DNA of 64,000 nt, taken from the NCBI GenBank assembly GCA_030248215.1, contig JASANG010000633.1, forward strand, positions 1 to 64,000, written 5' to 3'. The translations under genes were made by a program, and so were the position numbers. Below, one piece after another: positions 49,401 through 60,213 of the stretch; within the stretch, counting starts at the first letter, position 1, and every line of letters begins with the position of its first letter. Origin of the DNA: Enoplolaimus lenunculus (taxonomy: Eukaryota > Nematoda > Enoplea > Enoplida > Thoracostomopsidae). The notes beneath the pieces were generated by a model. It made no database searches. It saw only the letters and a list, made by a program, of their open reading frames with translations, and was not told the DNA's origin.

Positions 49401-52400
49401 CGTTCAGATGGTAACTATCCCAATCCGTTGTTAAAATGCAGTAGCATTTTTTTGACATGTGACAATGGTGTTGTTTCAAAACGTCATTGCCCACTTCGTA
49501 CGGTATTTGACGAAAACTTGAACCGATGCCAAATTGCTATTTACGTCATCGCGTGTGGAGGCGTACCGCCGGCTAAATACGGTGAACACGACTTGGAAGG
49601 CTTGAATAGTCCGGATGCAGATGGTTCGTTGCCACCTACTGTTGATCACGCTAGATGTAATATGTTGTTTTTTCAAGATATTTAGAAGAATTTATTCTAA
49701 AGGAAATAAAGCAGTGACTTAATAAGTACACTTTTGAAGTATACTGAATTAACCGAGATTTAGACAAAAAGATTTTGTGTTTCAATTGAACAGTGATGCG
49801 GTTATGAGTCTTTGTTTTGCTTCCAATTGCTGGCCAATGTATACAAAACGGCCGTAACTGTAGAATAAGCATATTCCTAAGCCTAAGCCTATGCGTAAAA
49901 ATGAGCATATGTGTAAGCTTAAGCCTAAACCTAAGCATAACCTTAGTATAAAGCTTAAGCTTATTCTATTGCAGTCCCGCAAAACAAACGTTCCGTCCTT
50001 GATCTTCACATGGGCCAAATTGCTTAAGGTAACTGGCCTACGCTATGCTTAAGGCAACTTGCCTACGCTATGTTTATATGTCACAGTTACCATATGTCTG
50101 TCGTAACAGATTGTCAATCGACTCGGCAATCATTCCACTTCTATATATGGGAAGTAAAACAGCGCATTGTTAATTTTTTATAAACAGTACTTTTTCAAGT
50201 TTTAATATTTCAGTATTTGACTGCAGTCGAAGTAAAATTCGTAGCAACCATCATGACCCTCGCAAAAATTGCAGTCGTATATTCTATACATGCAAAGACG
50301 GCAGAGCTCTGGTCCGACAATGTCCACTTCACACGATGTACGATCAAGCGACTAATCAATGCTTGTATCCGAAATATATACCGGACTGTGGCGGTAAACG
50401 ATTTATTCCTGATCCTGCAAAGAATCGCGCTGTCAGTACGGTGAATTTGGTCAAAGATTTTGGTTAGTTTACGCCACACTGGCTTTATTTGGCTTGGGTT
50501 ACGTATGGTTTTAAATTTCTAAATTAAAATGCTGCAAAAAATGCAATCAGATGAATATAGCGGGCTTCGAGCTAAAAAACCGGAGTGACTCATTCCTAGG
50601 TGCAGTCTAGAAAGCATTCAACTTTGCTTGTAAAGCAAGTCAAATCCTTGTACGCTCCTTCTGAAAATTTGTATGTTCTTGGAAAGTTGAGCTAGCTGCG
50701 GGTCTAGGGTATTTAGGATATTACATACGGCTGAAATAATTATTATTTTTCAGGTACGTAAACTAATTGCAATTTCTTTGTTGTAGAAGTCGATTGCAAC
50801 ACAATGCCTGATGGCAACTATCGCGATCCGCATCAACAATGCAGTCAAAAGTTTTACTCGTGTGTCAATGGAGTTGGCTTTGAGCGTTACTGTCCAATCA
50901 CAACGCGATACGATGACGTTATGGATACGTGTCAGTTTCCAAAGTAAAAGCCTAGTTCTATTTGGTATATAAATCAACCTTGGCAAATGATTTGGCTCAT
51001 ACTAATAGAACTAAGTTGTACGTGCCGGCGCTGGGCTGATGCAACCTAAAACCTAAGAATCGCTATTATTACAAAAGTGAATAATTTTAACAAGAGAATG
51101 CAACTGGGTATATTCTGTGTAAAAATGAATGTACACAGCGCACGTTGCGGTTTTGGCCTACCCCGCCCCCATTTAGAGTGACACAGTTGAATAGATCTGT
51201 CAATTTCAGGTGTTGAAATATACAATATGATAGAGTTTCTATCCTTATACTTTTAAAACCCGTGCGTATTCTACGTTTCAAGCGTTAACCGCCCATGCCC
51301 TTGAATAAGGGAGGGGGGGTCGGCCTAAAACGCAGCGCCCGGTGGTACGTATAGTACAGCGGAATATTTCTTCAGTTGGACACTCTTGTCATATATATGT
51401 ATATATGTTTAGCTTAAGCTAAATCTTGCCCTCTAACTTAGTTTTTAACTGTTTAAGATACACACTTCGATGCGGCGGAAAGCCACCAACAACGATATTT
51501 CCAAATACTCCGACTACGAAGAAACAAAAGCATAGAAATAGCACTAAATCTGTTGCGCTACATGGTTAGTGAAAATAGTCTATTTACCGATATTAAAATA
51601 TTTACTGTAGTGACTCGAATAAGGATTCTCCAGAGGGCACTTCCCCCTTTTGCCCTCTCAAGAGCGCACTCCCCTTGTTATTCGGTTACAGACTGTTAAT
51701 TATTTTTTACTAACGCTCCGCCAACCTTCTTTTCTTTATTCTGTGTTTGCTTTGTATCAAAAGAGTGATAATGCAAGGTTATACGGAAGAATATACTTTG
51801 AAAACTTAAGTATGCTTTAAGTTACGAACTTAATGTTATTTTGGCCTTAAGATATTTATGTACTACGATTAGGGTCAATTGAAATTTATGGACTCTAATT
51901 ACGGTTTAAGATCCTTATCCGCGTACGGACTCTTATTAGCGATACGGACTTTTGTTGATTGGTACTCAAAATGGGGTCCCTCCTCATATTAACCTCTCTT
52001 TATTCGGGTCGCTACAGTATATAAAATCAAGTTATCCAGCAGTGCTTTGGGTGGTAGCGATATTCCCAGTGTTACAATATGCGCGATATTCGGGCATTTT
52101 ATGGTTAACCTATTATTCTTATACAATGCCCGTCGCTACAATTTATTTGAAATTATCACGAGTCTGAGGTAAAACGAGCGTGAAATAAGTCGGTTCTGTG
52201 ATTGAACTGTGGGTGGGTATTATCAGACCTGCAGGAAAAAAATGTAAAAATTAAAATGTCTCAAAATCATTTTTGGCGTTTGAATTCAAAATTGTCTTCT
52301 GGACTCTACCTTATATCCTGCCGAAGTATACGTCTGGTTATTATCAACGTTGTTTGGCAATTATGCGTAAATGCAGTATTCGTTTGTCGCTTCGTATGAT

Positions 52401-54063
52401 TTTTAGACTTGCCATATTTCGACTGTGCGCAACTGATTGGCAATTATCGTAATCCAAAATCGAACTGTTCTCAGGTTTTTTTCACGTGTTCTGGTGGCGC
52501 TCGAGGGATACTAATGAAATGTCCGGGTAATACGTACTACGACGGTGACCGAGACCGATGCTTATTCCGACGAGAAATCGAGGATTGCATTCGGCAAGAT
52601 GAAGCTGAGTATCAAGTACCGTTGCCGAATATTTCACCGGTGTATATACGCATGGGCCAGCTGCAAGCGGTCGATGGCAAACGTAGAAAACCACGTAAGC
52701 GTTGATGTATCTGTCATATTAACATTTGCGTACATCATGTCACAATTTTCTCATGCCTGCCTTGTAAGATTACTCTGCGCAACAATTTTTGGTTTTTCTC
52801 AAGAACTTGCGTGCAGCTTGTCACAAATGTCACATGCTAATTTAATGGTTTAGAAACTCAGCCCTGTGAACTTGTGTCACTTGTTAGTAAGAGGCGAAGA
52901 AATTTCACAAAGGCCATCTTTATATGAAATTTTATAATTGTGAAGCAAAACGTTTTACAGCGGCCACAATTTTCCATCAGGAAACCCAGCCAGCCCTGCT
53001 AATTTTTTCTGCCTACTGCTTTCCATTAATTTCAAGACATTGTGTATTAAAATATCAAAGAAGCGAAAAGTTTCGTTTGAAGGTTTGCTATTTTCGTTTC
53101 ACCACGCTCAGACGGTGATTGCTTCTTTCAGTTGTATAGTATTGCATTTATTCCTTTTAGTATTACCAGTTTAGAATTTAAAATTTCACGCATATACCAA
53201 CTTTAATTCAGTCGGTAAAATTTTGCATGCTAATAATATAATTTCAGCATCCGACACAATAATATGCCATAAACCAGGCAACTACGCGAATCCGGGCCGG
53301 AAATGCTCGCGTGTGTTCACATCCTGTCTTGCAACCGGTAAAATGGTGACGGTTCGTTGCGCGAAAAATACATTTTTCGATCGTCGTTCGCATGGGTGTA
53401 AAAAATTCGCTCAAATCCGTGAATGTCTCGAAACTGTGAGATGGGCCCGGACGAGCACACTGGCACCAAGGCTGTCCATTGAACCCGCTCTGGAGACTGA
53501 AAAAGCTTCAGCAAGCATTGCGTCTCATTATACAGAACCAACGAAGACAACAACAGATATTACAACGATCACTGATGTAAACGGGAGTCATTGTAAGTTT
53601 GGCTAACTTTTAAGAGAGTAACAATAGTATAAGCATATTTCAAAGCCTAAGTCTCAGCGTAAAAATAAATTCATGACTAAAGACCAAATCTAAGCCAAAA
53701 ATAGTTTAATGCCATACGCTATTTTAATGCAACCTCGTGGAAAACTGCTACAACCCTAAAAGCATGGGTCGTTAGTTTTGAAGTTATTATGACAAGATCC
53801 AGGATTGAGGATTAAGCCAAATTTACCAAACCAAATTTATTTAAAGATTTTTGTAAACATTGGCGATTTTCAAGCTCAACTCTTATGATTTCAGCGGATT
53901 TAAGTTCATAAAAAGGTCAGTTTGATATTTGAAATTTTAACTTGTAGCACTAGCCACACCAGATTCTGCACCTTCCATCGAACGGCGACCGAACAACCCA
54001 ATTACACCAGAAAACCTGGTTGAATTCTTTAAAAGACTGGCTGGCGAATTAAGAAGAAGTTAG
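43408..54063 (+). CDS. Secreted-type protein with nine CBM14 (peritrophin-A) chitin-binding domains
   Basis: Thirteen exons splice in one frame: 43408-43491, 43788-44066, 44492-45802, 46468-46582, 47114-47220, 48199-48732, 49384-49656, 50214-50462, 50787-50943, 51458-51564, 52407-52694, 53248-53592, 53948-54063 (stop TAG). They give 1,321 residues; the 5' exon with ATG and signal peptide was not identified. All nine domains have six cysteines in CBM14 spacing. Domains 2, 4, 5, 6, 8 and 9 are single exons; domains 1, 3 and 7 are split by introns. All introns between domains are phase 1; the two inside domains 3 and 7 are phase 2. Exon 3 adds a basic S/N/Q-rich linker of about 370 residues. An AATAAA lies at 54124. 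Family knowledge: such proteins bind chitin in eggshell, cuticle or gut lining; nematode CBD-1 and CPG proteins are possible relatives. The tissue is not shown by sequence. Confidence 0.93.
44345..44490. repeat. (TTA)n microsatellite at a 3' splice site
   Basis: Long TTA/TTG trinucleotide tract ending in GTAG at 44491, directly before the largest exon of the chitin-binding gene. It doubles as the polypyrimidine-side sequence of that splice site. Confidence 0.9.
46151..46388. mobile_element. GCGCTATA-ended element with GTCCGTCAC minisatellite (intron)
   Basis: Same family as 17966-18410: starts GCGCTGTACTTTTGATGACG and ends TATAGCGC. It has about four diverged 21-bp units. It lies in the intron 45803-46467 of the chitin-binding gene. 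Confidence 0.75.
47256..47524 (-). mobile_element. piggyBac-like MITE with tRNA-like insert (intron)
   Basis: TTAA flanks both sides. The ends are CCCTTTCTCACAT and (complement) CCCCTTCTCACATTG. On the minus strand the interior has a box A-like TAGCTGAGTGG, a CCTCCCA loop like tRNA-Gly(CCC), and a box B-like AGTTCGAATCC. It lies in the intron 47221-48198 of the chitin-binding gene. Sister copies are at 62203-62473 and 62509-62602. Confidence 0.8.
49832..50016 (-). mobile_element. GGCCCATG-ended element with TTAGGC repeats (intron)
   Basis: GGCCAATGTATACAAAACGG start, CCTAAGCC units, AAGCTTAAGC block, TCACATGGGCC end. Flanks CAATTGCT and AAATTGCT (7 of 8). Inside intron 49657-50213 of the chitin-binding gene. 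Confidence 0.88.
51099..51380. mobile_element. MITE of the TGCAACTGGG family (intron)
   Basis: TGCAACTGGGTATATTCTG start, ACAGCGCACGTTGCGG block and a matching right half (CGCAGCGCCCGGTGGTAC). It lies in the intron 50944-51457 of the chitin-binding gene. Confidence 0.7.
51604..52018. mobile_element. TA-flanked element with CTGTAG(T/C)GAC(T/C)CGAATAA ends (intron)
   Basis: The ends CTGTAGTGACTCGAATAA and (complement) CTGTAGCGACCCGAATAA are 16 of 18 identical inverted repeats next to TA, as in Tc1/mariner-type MITEs. No transposase frame. A diverged copy lies in both palindrome arms, and a short remnant near 57070-57182 in a collagen intron. It sits in the intron 51565-52406. Confidence 0.8.
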
Positions 54064-54274
54064 TGAAACATCAAAGACTTTAATAACCAAGGAGACAACA
54101 AAAAACCCAAAGGTAAAACACTTAATAAAGCTGTATTTGATATATTTTTGGGTTAAAAGCATGTATTAAAGTTCAAAATTTTAACTGATTTTGTGTGAAA
54201 AAATGTTCGAAGTCTCGATGTGTTAGATGGTAACGAGAAATAATTGAAAACAAAAATTAACGAAGAACTAATTT

Positions 54275-54591
54275 GGCCAATGTAAATAACAGGGGCGGAA
54301 CAGTATTATAAGCACATTCCTAACCTAAGCGTAAGCGTAAGAATGGGCTTATTCCCAAGCTTAATCCGAAGCATAGCCTAAGCCAGGCTAGTCTAAACCT
54401 TAACCTTTAGCTCATAGAAAAAGCAAAACAAAAAAAAAGCAACACAGCGGAAAATCAACATGGGAAAAAAAGGAGAGCCCCCCCCGGCGGGGGCGACCCC
54501 CCGGGAGGGGGGAACGACAAAAAAAAAAGGGGAAAAGTACTCTATTCTAGTCCCACATGAAAACGTTCCATCCCTGTTCTTTACATGGGCC
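54275..54591 (-). mobile_element. GGCCCATG-ended element with TTAGGC motifs and an odd homopolymer insert
   Basis: GGCCAATGTAAATAACAGGG start and TTTACATGGGCC end, flanked by ACTAATTT and ACTAACTT (7 of 8). CCTAAG-type units follow the left end. Positions 54418-54538 are unlike any sister copy: runs of A, C and G up to ten bases, in place of the usual AAGCTTAAGC region. This may be an assembly or sequencing artefact or a real expansion. Confidence 0.8.
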
Positions 54592-54639
54592 ACTAACTTC
54601 ACACCAGCGTTAGATACTGAAACCCAATAGACTTTTTTA

Positions 54640-54720
54640 TGACGCTGAGGTCGGTTTTGCATGTTCAGCAGTTTGGTATCAACAACAACTACAACAACAA
54701 CTCCAACAACAATGTTTATT
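54640..54720. repeat. (CAA)n microsatellite between convergent genes
   Basis: Short run of CAACAA units (about 54678-54715). The remaining 54130-55254 interval holds no exon. Confidence 0.8.
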
Positions 54721-55254
54721 ACTAAAATTAATTTTATTCACAGAGTCACAGCTTTGGTATGAGCACAGGTAGGTATATATCATAAAAGCCAAAATTATGA
54801 AGTAAAAAGCAAAGAAAAGACGTCAAAAAGTATTAAACAGATAAAAGCGATGAAAATTCTGACTTGTGCTAAAATAAACTTTGGGTTTGTTTGGAACCTC
54901 CTATAACTTAATAGTGACCATTGCGTCCTTTGAATAAATTAGAAATTATAGGTGTTGCTTTCGGTCTGTTTAGAAAATAGTCTGCTAGTCATCAATATAC
55001 TGTCTAAATCATATGGTGAACACCGAGCAAGGTGTTTAAATGGCATTGTTTAGACAATGAATGGCACATTCAACTGGATAGATCAATTAGCATTAAAAGT
55101 TGTACAATTACGGCCGTCAATATTTTAGAATCAAAATCATAAATGCTTTATCGATTTTTCCATTACTATTAGCTTCCTATAGTCACCTTAATACATCATT
55201 TATACAGCAAGAATAATGTATGGCTTTCAAAACGAGCCTATTCTTTTTGGTTTT

Positions 55255-58200
55255 CTAATAACCTGGAGCAGTTCTTGGCGGCGGACAGTGGTCGCAAGAG
55301 CCAGGAGGACCTGGTTGGCCTTGTCGGCCTGGAGCTCCTGGTTCGCCAGGACCACCAGCGTTGCCAGGGTTACCTAAAAATACGAAAGGCAAAAAATTTC
55401 ACAGATTAGCCATACATTTGAGGTCCGCGTTTATTATAAGAGCTTGCGCTTGGAAGATAGGAAGACTGGCCCATGTATAGAACAGGGCCGGACTGTTTTT
55501 CGAAGGGGCTACAATAGAGTCAGTTTAAGCTTTAGACAAATTTATTTGCTTAGGCTTAGGCTTAGGCTTACGCTTAGGGTTAGGTTTAGGAATAGGCTCA
55601 TCCATATGCATAGGCTTAGGCTTAGGCTTAGGAATATGCTTATACTACTGTTCCGGCCCTGTTCTATACATGGGCCGGAAGATTAAACGACTTAGAGATT
55701 GGGAGGCTTAATCTTAGGTTTAGGCTAAACATTAACTTAGGCTTTGACTGGGCAAGTTTTAATAATTTACGTGTTCGATGTCGAAATCGTAGCCGGGAGC
55801 GGTTATCGGGAGATCAGCCCTCTAGAAAGAAAAATTTTGACCCAATGAAAAAGTTTCAACTTTGTATTGGCAAATCAAGTCACACACAGTACTGAGATAC
55901 GTTAATTTAATTAACTTTAAATTGTATGAAATAAAATACGTAAGAAATTATTCAAAATGGTACCTGGATTGCCAGGCGGCCCAGGAGTGCCTGGCGGGCC
56001 GTTACCACCAGGAGGACCAGCACTGCCAGGTGGTCCAAGATTCCCAGGTCGACCGCGATTGCCAGGAGGACCGGGAGGACCAGTAACTTCGGTAATTTGT
56101 CCGTCTGGCCCTTTGTTGCCGTCTTGGCCATTGTCACCTGGTGGACCATCAGTTCCGGGCAGACCGGGAGCACCCTAAAAACTTAGTATTTTAAAAATAA
56201 AATAGCGCAAACAAATATGCGGTCGTTTTCGATTGCACACTTTACAAAATTTTAACTGTTAGCGTTTCATTAAAGTATTGAACAAATAAAATATTCAGAA
56301 TTCAACTTTTTAGAAATAATTGAAGTTTTCATCGTATAAAAAACAAAAAAGGACTTGAAAGAATGTGCGAGAATGAGTAACTGATACCAAAGAAGATATT
56401 AATAATTTAAAATGAACACTCAGAGAGGAAAGCTTCGGTAATAGAGCCAACTTTTGTTAAGCGTTATGTACGAAACGGTGTCGAAAATATGCATATTCAT
56501 GTGTGATTTGTGCAATTCCACTGTAACGAAAATACCTGCCCCAATTGGCCATTGCAAGTGGATTCCACGCCATTCATTTAAAACCAAAAAATTTTGTATT
56601 TAGATTTAGTTCTAAAATTGCATTTGACTTTGCACTCGCTTCGTCCTTCGCTCGTGCCTGTCTTCCAAGAGGCACAACAGACTAGGGTTGGGCTTTAAAT
56701 TAATTTTAATGGTTACTTAGTGTTTTAGGCCAGGGAATACTTATGCTAAAGGCTAATGTTATGCCCATAAAAGCAACAGAAGCATTTTAATAGTTACACA
56801 ATCTGAGATAACCGCAATGCTTTTTAACTCACATCCGGTCCAGGGCGTCCTGGTGGACCTGGTGGACCGTTGTTGCCTGGTGAGCCAGGATCACCGCGTG
56901 GACCAGGTCCGCCATCTGGTCCTGGAGGACCTGCGGGACATTTTCGAACGCAAGTCCGCGATGGTGGCGGTACAGCTGAAATGTAAAGTAATTTAGTGCA
57001 AGTACATTTTCGTGTAAAAATTGTGACCCGTATGAGTGGGTTGACTGATATTTATTTCACTTCTCAAGGGGGTGCCACCTAGGTATTCGGGTACGGACTG
57101 TTATATATTTTCAATCCTATTGATTCACATATAGGAACCACCATGGTTAACACCTTCCCCTTTTGTTCGGGTCATTGCAGTGTTTACCGCTTCGGCCCAT
57201 GTATAAAACAGGGCGGGAACAGTAGTATAAGCATATTCCTAAGCCTAAGCATAAAGCCCAAACCTAAGCAAAAAAGCTAGTCTATAACTTAAACTGACTC
57301 AATTACAGCGCCGCCGGATACCGACCCGGCCCTGTTCTCTACATAAGCCACCGCTTCTATAAACAAGACTGAGTTTATAAAAATGCTAACACAAAACTGA
57401 TGAGATTTGAAAGCAGTGACAACGATACGTAATTTTGTGTTTCATTTCAGCATTTGATAAAGGTACAAAAAGTAATAAACGTGTAATACATTTCATTAGA
57501 AAACATAAAAATACAAACCCTCCTCATGAATTCGTTTCCCGTTGCTTTTATCGCGTCTTGTTTACTAAACGAACTGCGAAACAGTAGGCACAGATTTTAG
57601 ACTATATTATTTGTTTAGGCTTAGGCTTAGGGTGTTAATCTAAAATTGGCACATTTTTAACGCTCTGGTCCAAACTAAGACTTGAAGCACGCTTGATTTA
57701 CAGTTATGACCCTAAAAATAACATTGGTGATAAATTATACGACTTACCAGTAGCATCTCGTCCAGGTTGACCGTCTTTGCCAGGAATACCATCGCGACCT
57801 GGGGCGCCGTCGCCACCTGGGCCGCCAGGAGGACCTGGTTTACCGATGTTACAAGGGCAGCCTGGAACACAAATGGTATGTATTTTAAAAACGTAGCATG
57901 AAAAACAAACGTCTTAGTGATCATTTGGGGATAACAATACTAAATATTAATATTTAGACAAAGTATTTCGTACCAGTAGGTAGTTGTTGGACCAATTAGC
58001 GATCGTAAAATATAGCACACCATTTTCTTGAACTGTTCTAATCCAACTTTGGTTGGTGTTTTACGCTTCATAAAAATCGAGACTAGCACCATTATATACA
58101 TAGCTATGTGCAAACGGATAGTAAAAATAACGCAAAACGGAAAGTGGATATTGAAGTATAAAAAAAGCTTCAAAGATGTTTTATTTTTCTGCCAACACAA

Positions 58201-60213
58201 TAAAGGTGTGCAAATATTCACCGGGCTTTCTAAAATTGTAAACAAAAACTAGCGGATGCATCGGAAGGTTTAGTATTTGAATGAATTTTAAACATCCGCA
58301 ATTTCGAATCTATAAACTGTCAGTTCAAATGCTAGCAATATACTTAAACCTAATGCACCGTTTCCGCGAGTAACCTTTTGTCTACTATTCACAATACTTA
58401 CATTGTTGTGGAGGAACAATTGCCAATGTTGGTCCTGAAATAACAATAACGCACACAGTTTAATAATAGCGGCAAGGCAAGACAATAACATATACTTTAG
58501 CGCCAGCGTTAACGATAACGGGTGCGCGCTGTATTAAGCCTAAGCCTAAACGTAACGTATAAGCCTAAGCATAAACGTACTTAAGCCTAAACTTAAGCGT
58601 AGTCGTAATCCAAGACGTAAGCCTTGTAGTCTTTAAGTCCACCACTTTCCCTGTCTCTCATTCGGCAATCGTGTAACAAATTAAACAGGGCGAAATTAAG
58701 CATACACGTGAATGCGCCAATAAAATAAAGTTTTACAAATATTTTATTCTTAAATTTAGACTTTTATACTGCGCAAAATATAGTCGTAAACTTTTGGTTT
58801 ATTTTTGAAAAAGTTTGACCAGTCATTTTGAATATTAAAAAGCTTACCAAAATCGACCTGACGTGCGTAACGAGCGGCTGCACCTTTAACTGCCTGCATT
58901 TGATTCACTTCTGACCACATATGTCTGGCACGCGACTAAAAGTTAAATACGAATTACAATATAATCACTTCAAGGCAGCTTTGTTATTTAAATTTTTAGT
59001 CATAGTATCCGACTCTTCTACACTTTCTCCCACATTTAAAATTTAGGCTTAGGCAAAGGTTTGTTCAAAGGTTTAGTCTCTAGGCAGAGGTACACTGTAA
59101 AAAATGGGGAGTCAATTTGACTCTCTCGGAAACAGGCTTTTCCTGACTACACAAACTGAGTCAAATTTGACTCCGCCAGAGTCAGCAGTGAATCGAATTT
59201 GACTCTGACGGAGTCAAATTTGACTCAGTTTGTGTAGTCAGGAAAAGCCTGTTTCCGAGGGAGTCAATTTGACTCCCCATTTTTTACAGTGTAAGTCTCG
59301 TCGTTCAGCCAACGCCTAAAGCGTCTATATGGGGTGGAACCGTGTGCAGGATTCTAGTTTTCAAATCATAGAATTATCGATAAAATTCTCCGAAAATATC
59401 ACATCGTTTCGTTTCTCATCTGACCACTTTTTGGGCAGATTGGTGCCAATGTGATTCTAATTTGACAAGATGTCAGAAAAATACCCAAACTGAATCTGTT
59501 GGCAAACGGAGTATTGATCAAAAAGAAAAATAATTCGAAATTCTGTAATTGTCATAATCTCTATTCAATTAATGTCCAATGTTAACAAAGTTTTTTGGTC
59601 TCCGCAACAAAATGGCTTTACCTTGTCAAGAGTGGATGATTAGTCTTTTACAAAAGGGTGCGCAACAGGTTACATTCTGTGTACAAAAGACTGCACCCAG
59701 CGCACGTTGCGTTTTTAGCGTTTTGGCCTGCACCCCCTTATTTAGGAGGGGGTGGGTTGAAACTGGCGCAAACAGCGAAAGTAAAGTACGTAACTTGATA
59801 TTGGAAAAAAGTGCTCTTATTCTTAAAATTGCTAATTTTCTTCATACGCTTCAGGTGTATTACATGTGATATCGACCATCCCATACCCCAAAGTGATAAG
59901 TTAGCTAGTTGCACCGACCATCCCATACCCCAAAGTGATAAGTTAGCTAGTTGCACACTCTCGTCCAAAGGTGATTCTCCACTCTTGATCGAATTAACAA
60001 TTCCTAATTGCGAGGCAGAATGTTCACCTGGCAAAAATCCATTTCGCTTTCCATGTTCGATTGAACCCGCTGAATGTACTGATGCAGCAGCGGTAGCCCA
60101 ACAACACACGCCATAATCGCTGCTGTACTGACTGCAGTTGCGAAAAACGCGACTTGACGCATGCGACGCAAAATTTGACGATCACTTTCGCTCATTGCGG
60201 TGTAGTCAACCAT
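55255..60213 (-). CDS. Cuticle collagen (nematode col family)
   Basis: Seven exons on the minus strand: 60028-60213, 58848-58935, 58402-58434, 57748-57861, 56833-56975, 55964-56174, 55255-55373. They join in frame to 297 residues, the usual family length. Residues 1-75 match the nematode cuticle-collagen N domain: a hydrophobic segment about 20-45 ([20 protein letters not shown]) and [21 protein letters not shown] (about residues 85-88) fits the RXXR processing site. A CC-P-C cluster (103-106) precedes the first Gly-X-Y block. A non-Gly break with two cysteines (TCVRKCPA) and a second break (QITEVT) interrupt the triplets. The tail is [13 protein letters not shown]. The product is expected to be a secreted, disulphide-linked cuticle component. 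The start ATG is the upstream of two (VDYTA precedes a second Met). Confidence 0.96.
55468..55676 (+). mobile_element. GGCCCATG-ended element with TTAGGC repeats (collagen intron)
   Basis: Near twin of 41265-41449, including both TTAGGC blocks and GGCTCATCCATATGC between them. Flanks GGAAGACT and GGAAGATT (7 of 8). It lies in the last collagen intron (55374-55963). Confidence 0.95.
57194..57349 (-). mobile_element. GGCCCATG-ended element with TTAGGC motifs (collagen intron)
   Basis: GGCCCATGTATAAAACAGGG start and CCTGTTCTCTACATAAGCC end, with CCTAAGC units. ACCGCTTC flanks both sides perfectly. It is in intron 56976-57747, next to a CTGTAG-element remnant (57070-57182). Confidence 0.9.
59093..59291. 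mobile_element. TA-flanked palindromic MITE, CACTGTAAAAAATGG ends (collagen intron)
   Basis: Almost the whole 199 bp folds on itself. The ends CACTGTAAAAAATGGGGAG are perfect complements next to TA. No coding capacity. It lies in the first collagen intron and is the least diverged copy of the family also found in the palindrome arms. Confidence 0.9.
59658..59956. mobile_element. Diverged TGCAACTGGG-family element with a 42-bp duplication (collagen intron)
   Basis: GCGCAACAGGTTACATTCTG at the left, CAGCGCACGTTGCG inside, and AGTTGCAC at the right recall the 23.3 and 51.1 kb copies. 59873-59914 and 59915-59956 are exact tandem copies of 42 bp (start CGACCATCCC, end AGTTGCAC). Confidence 0.65.
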
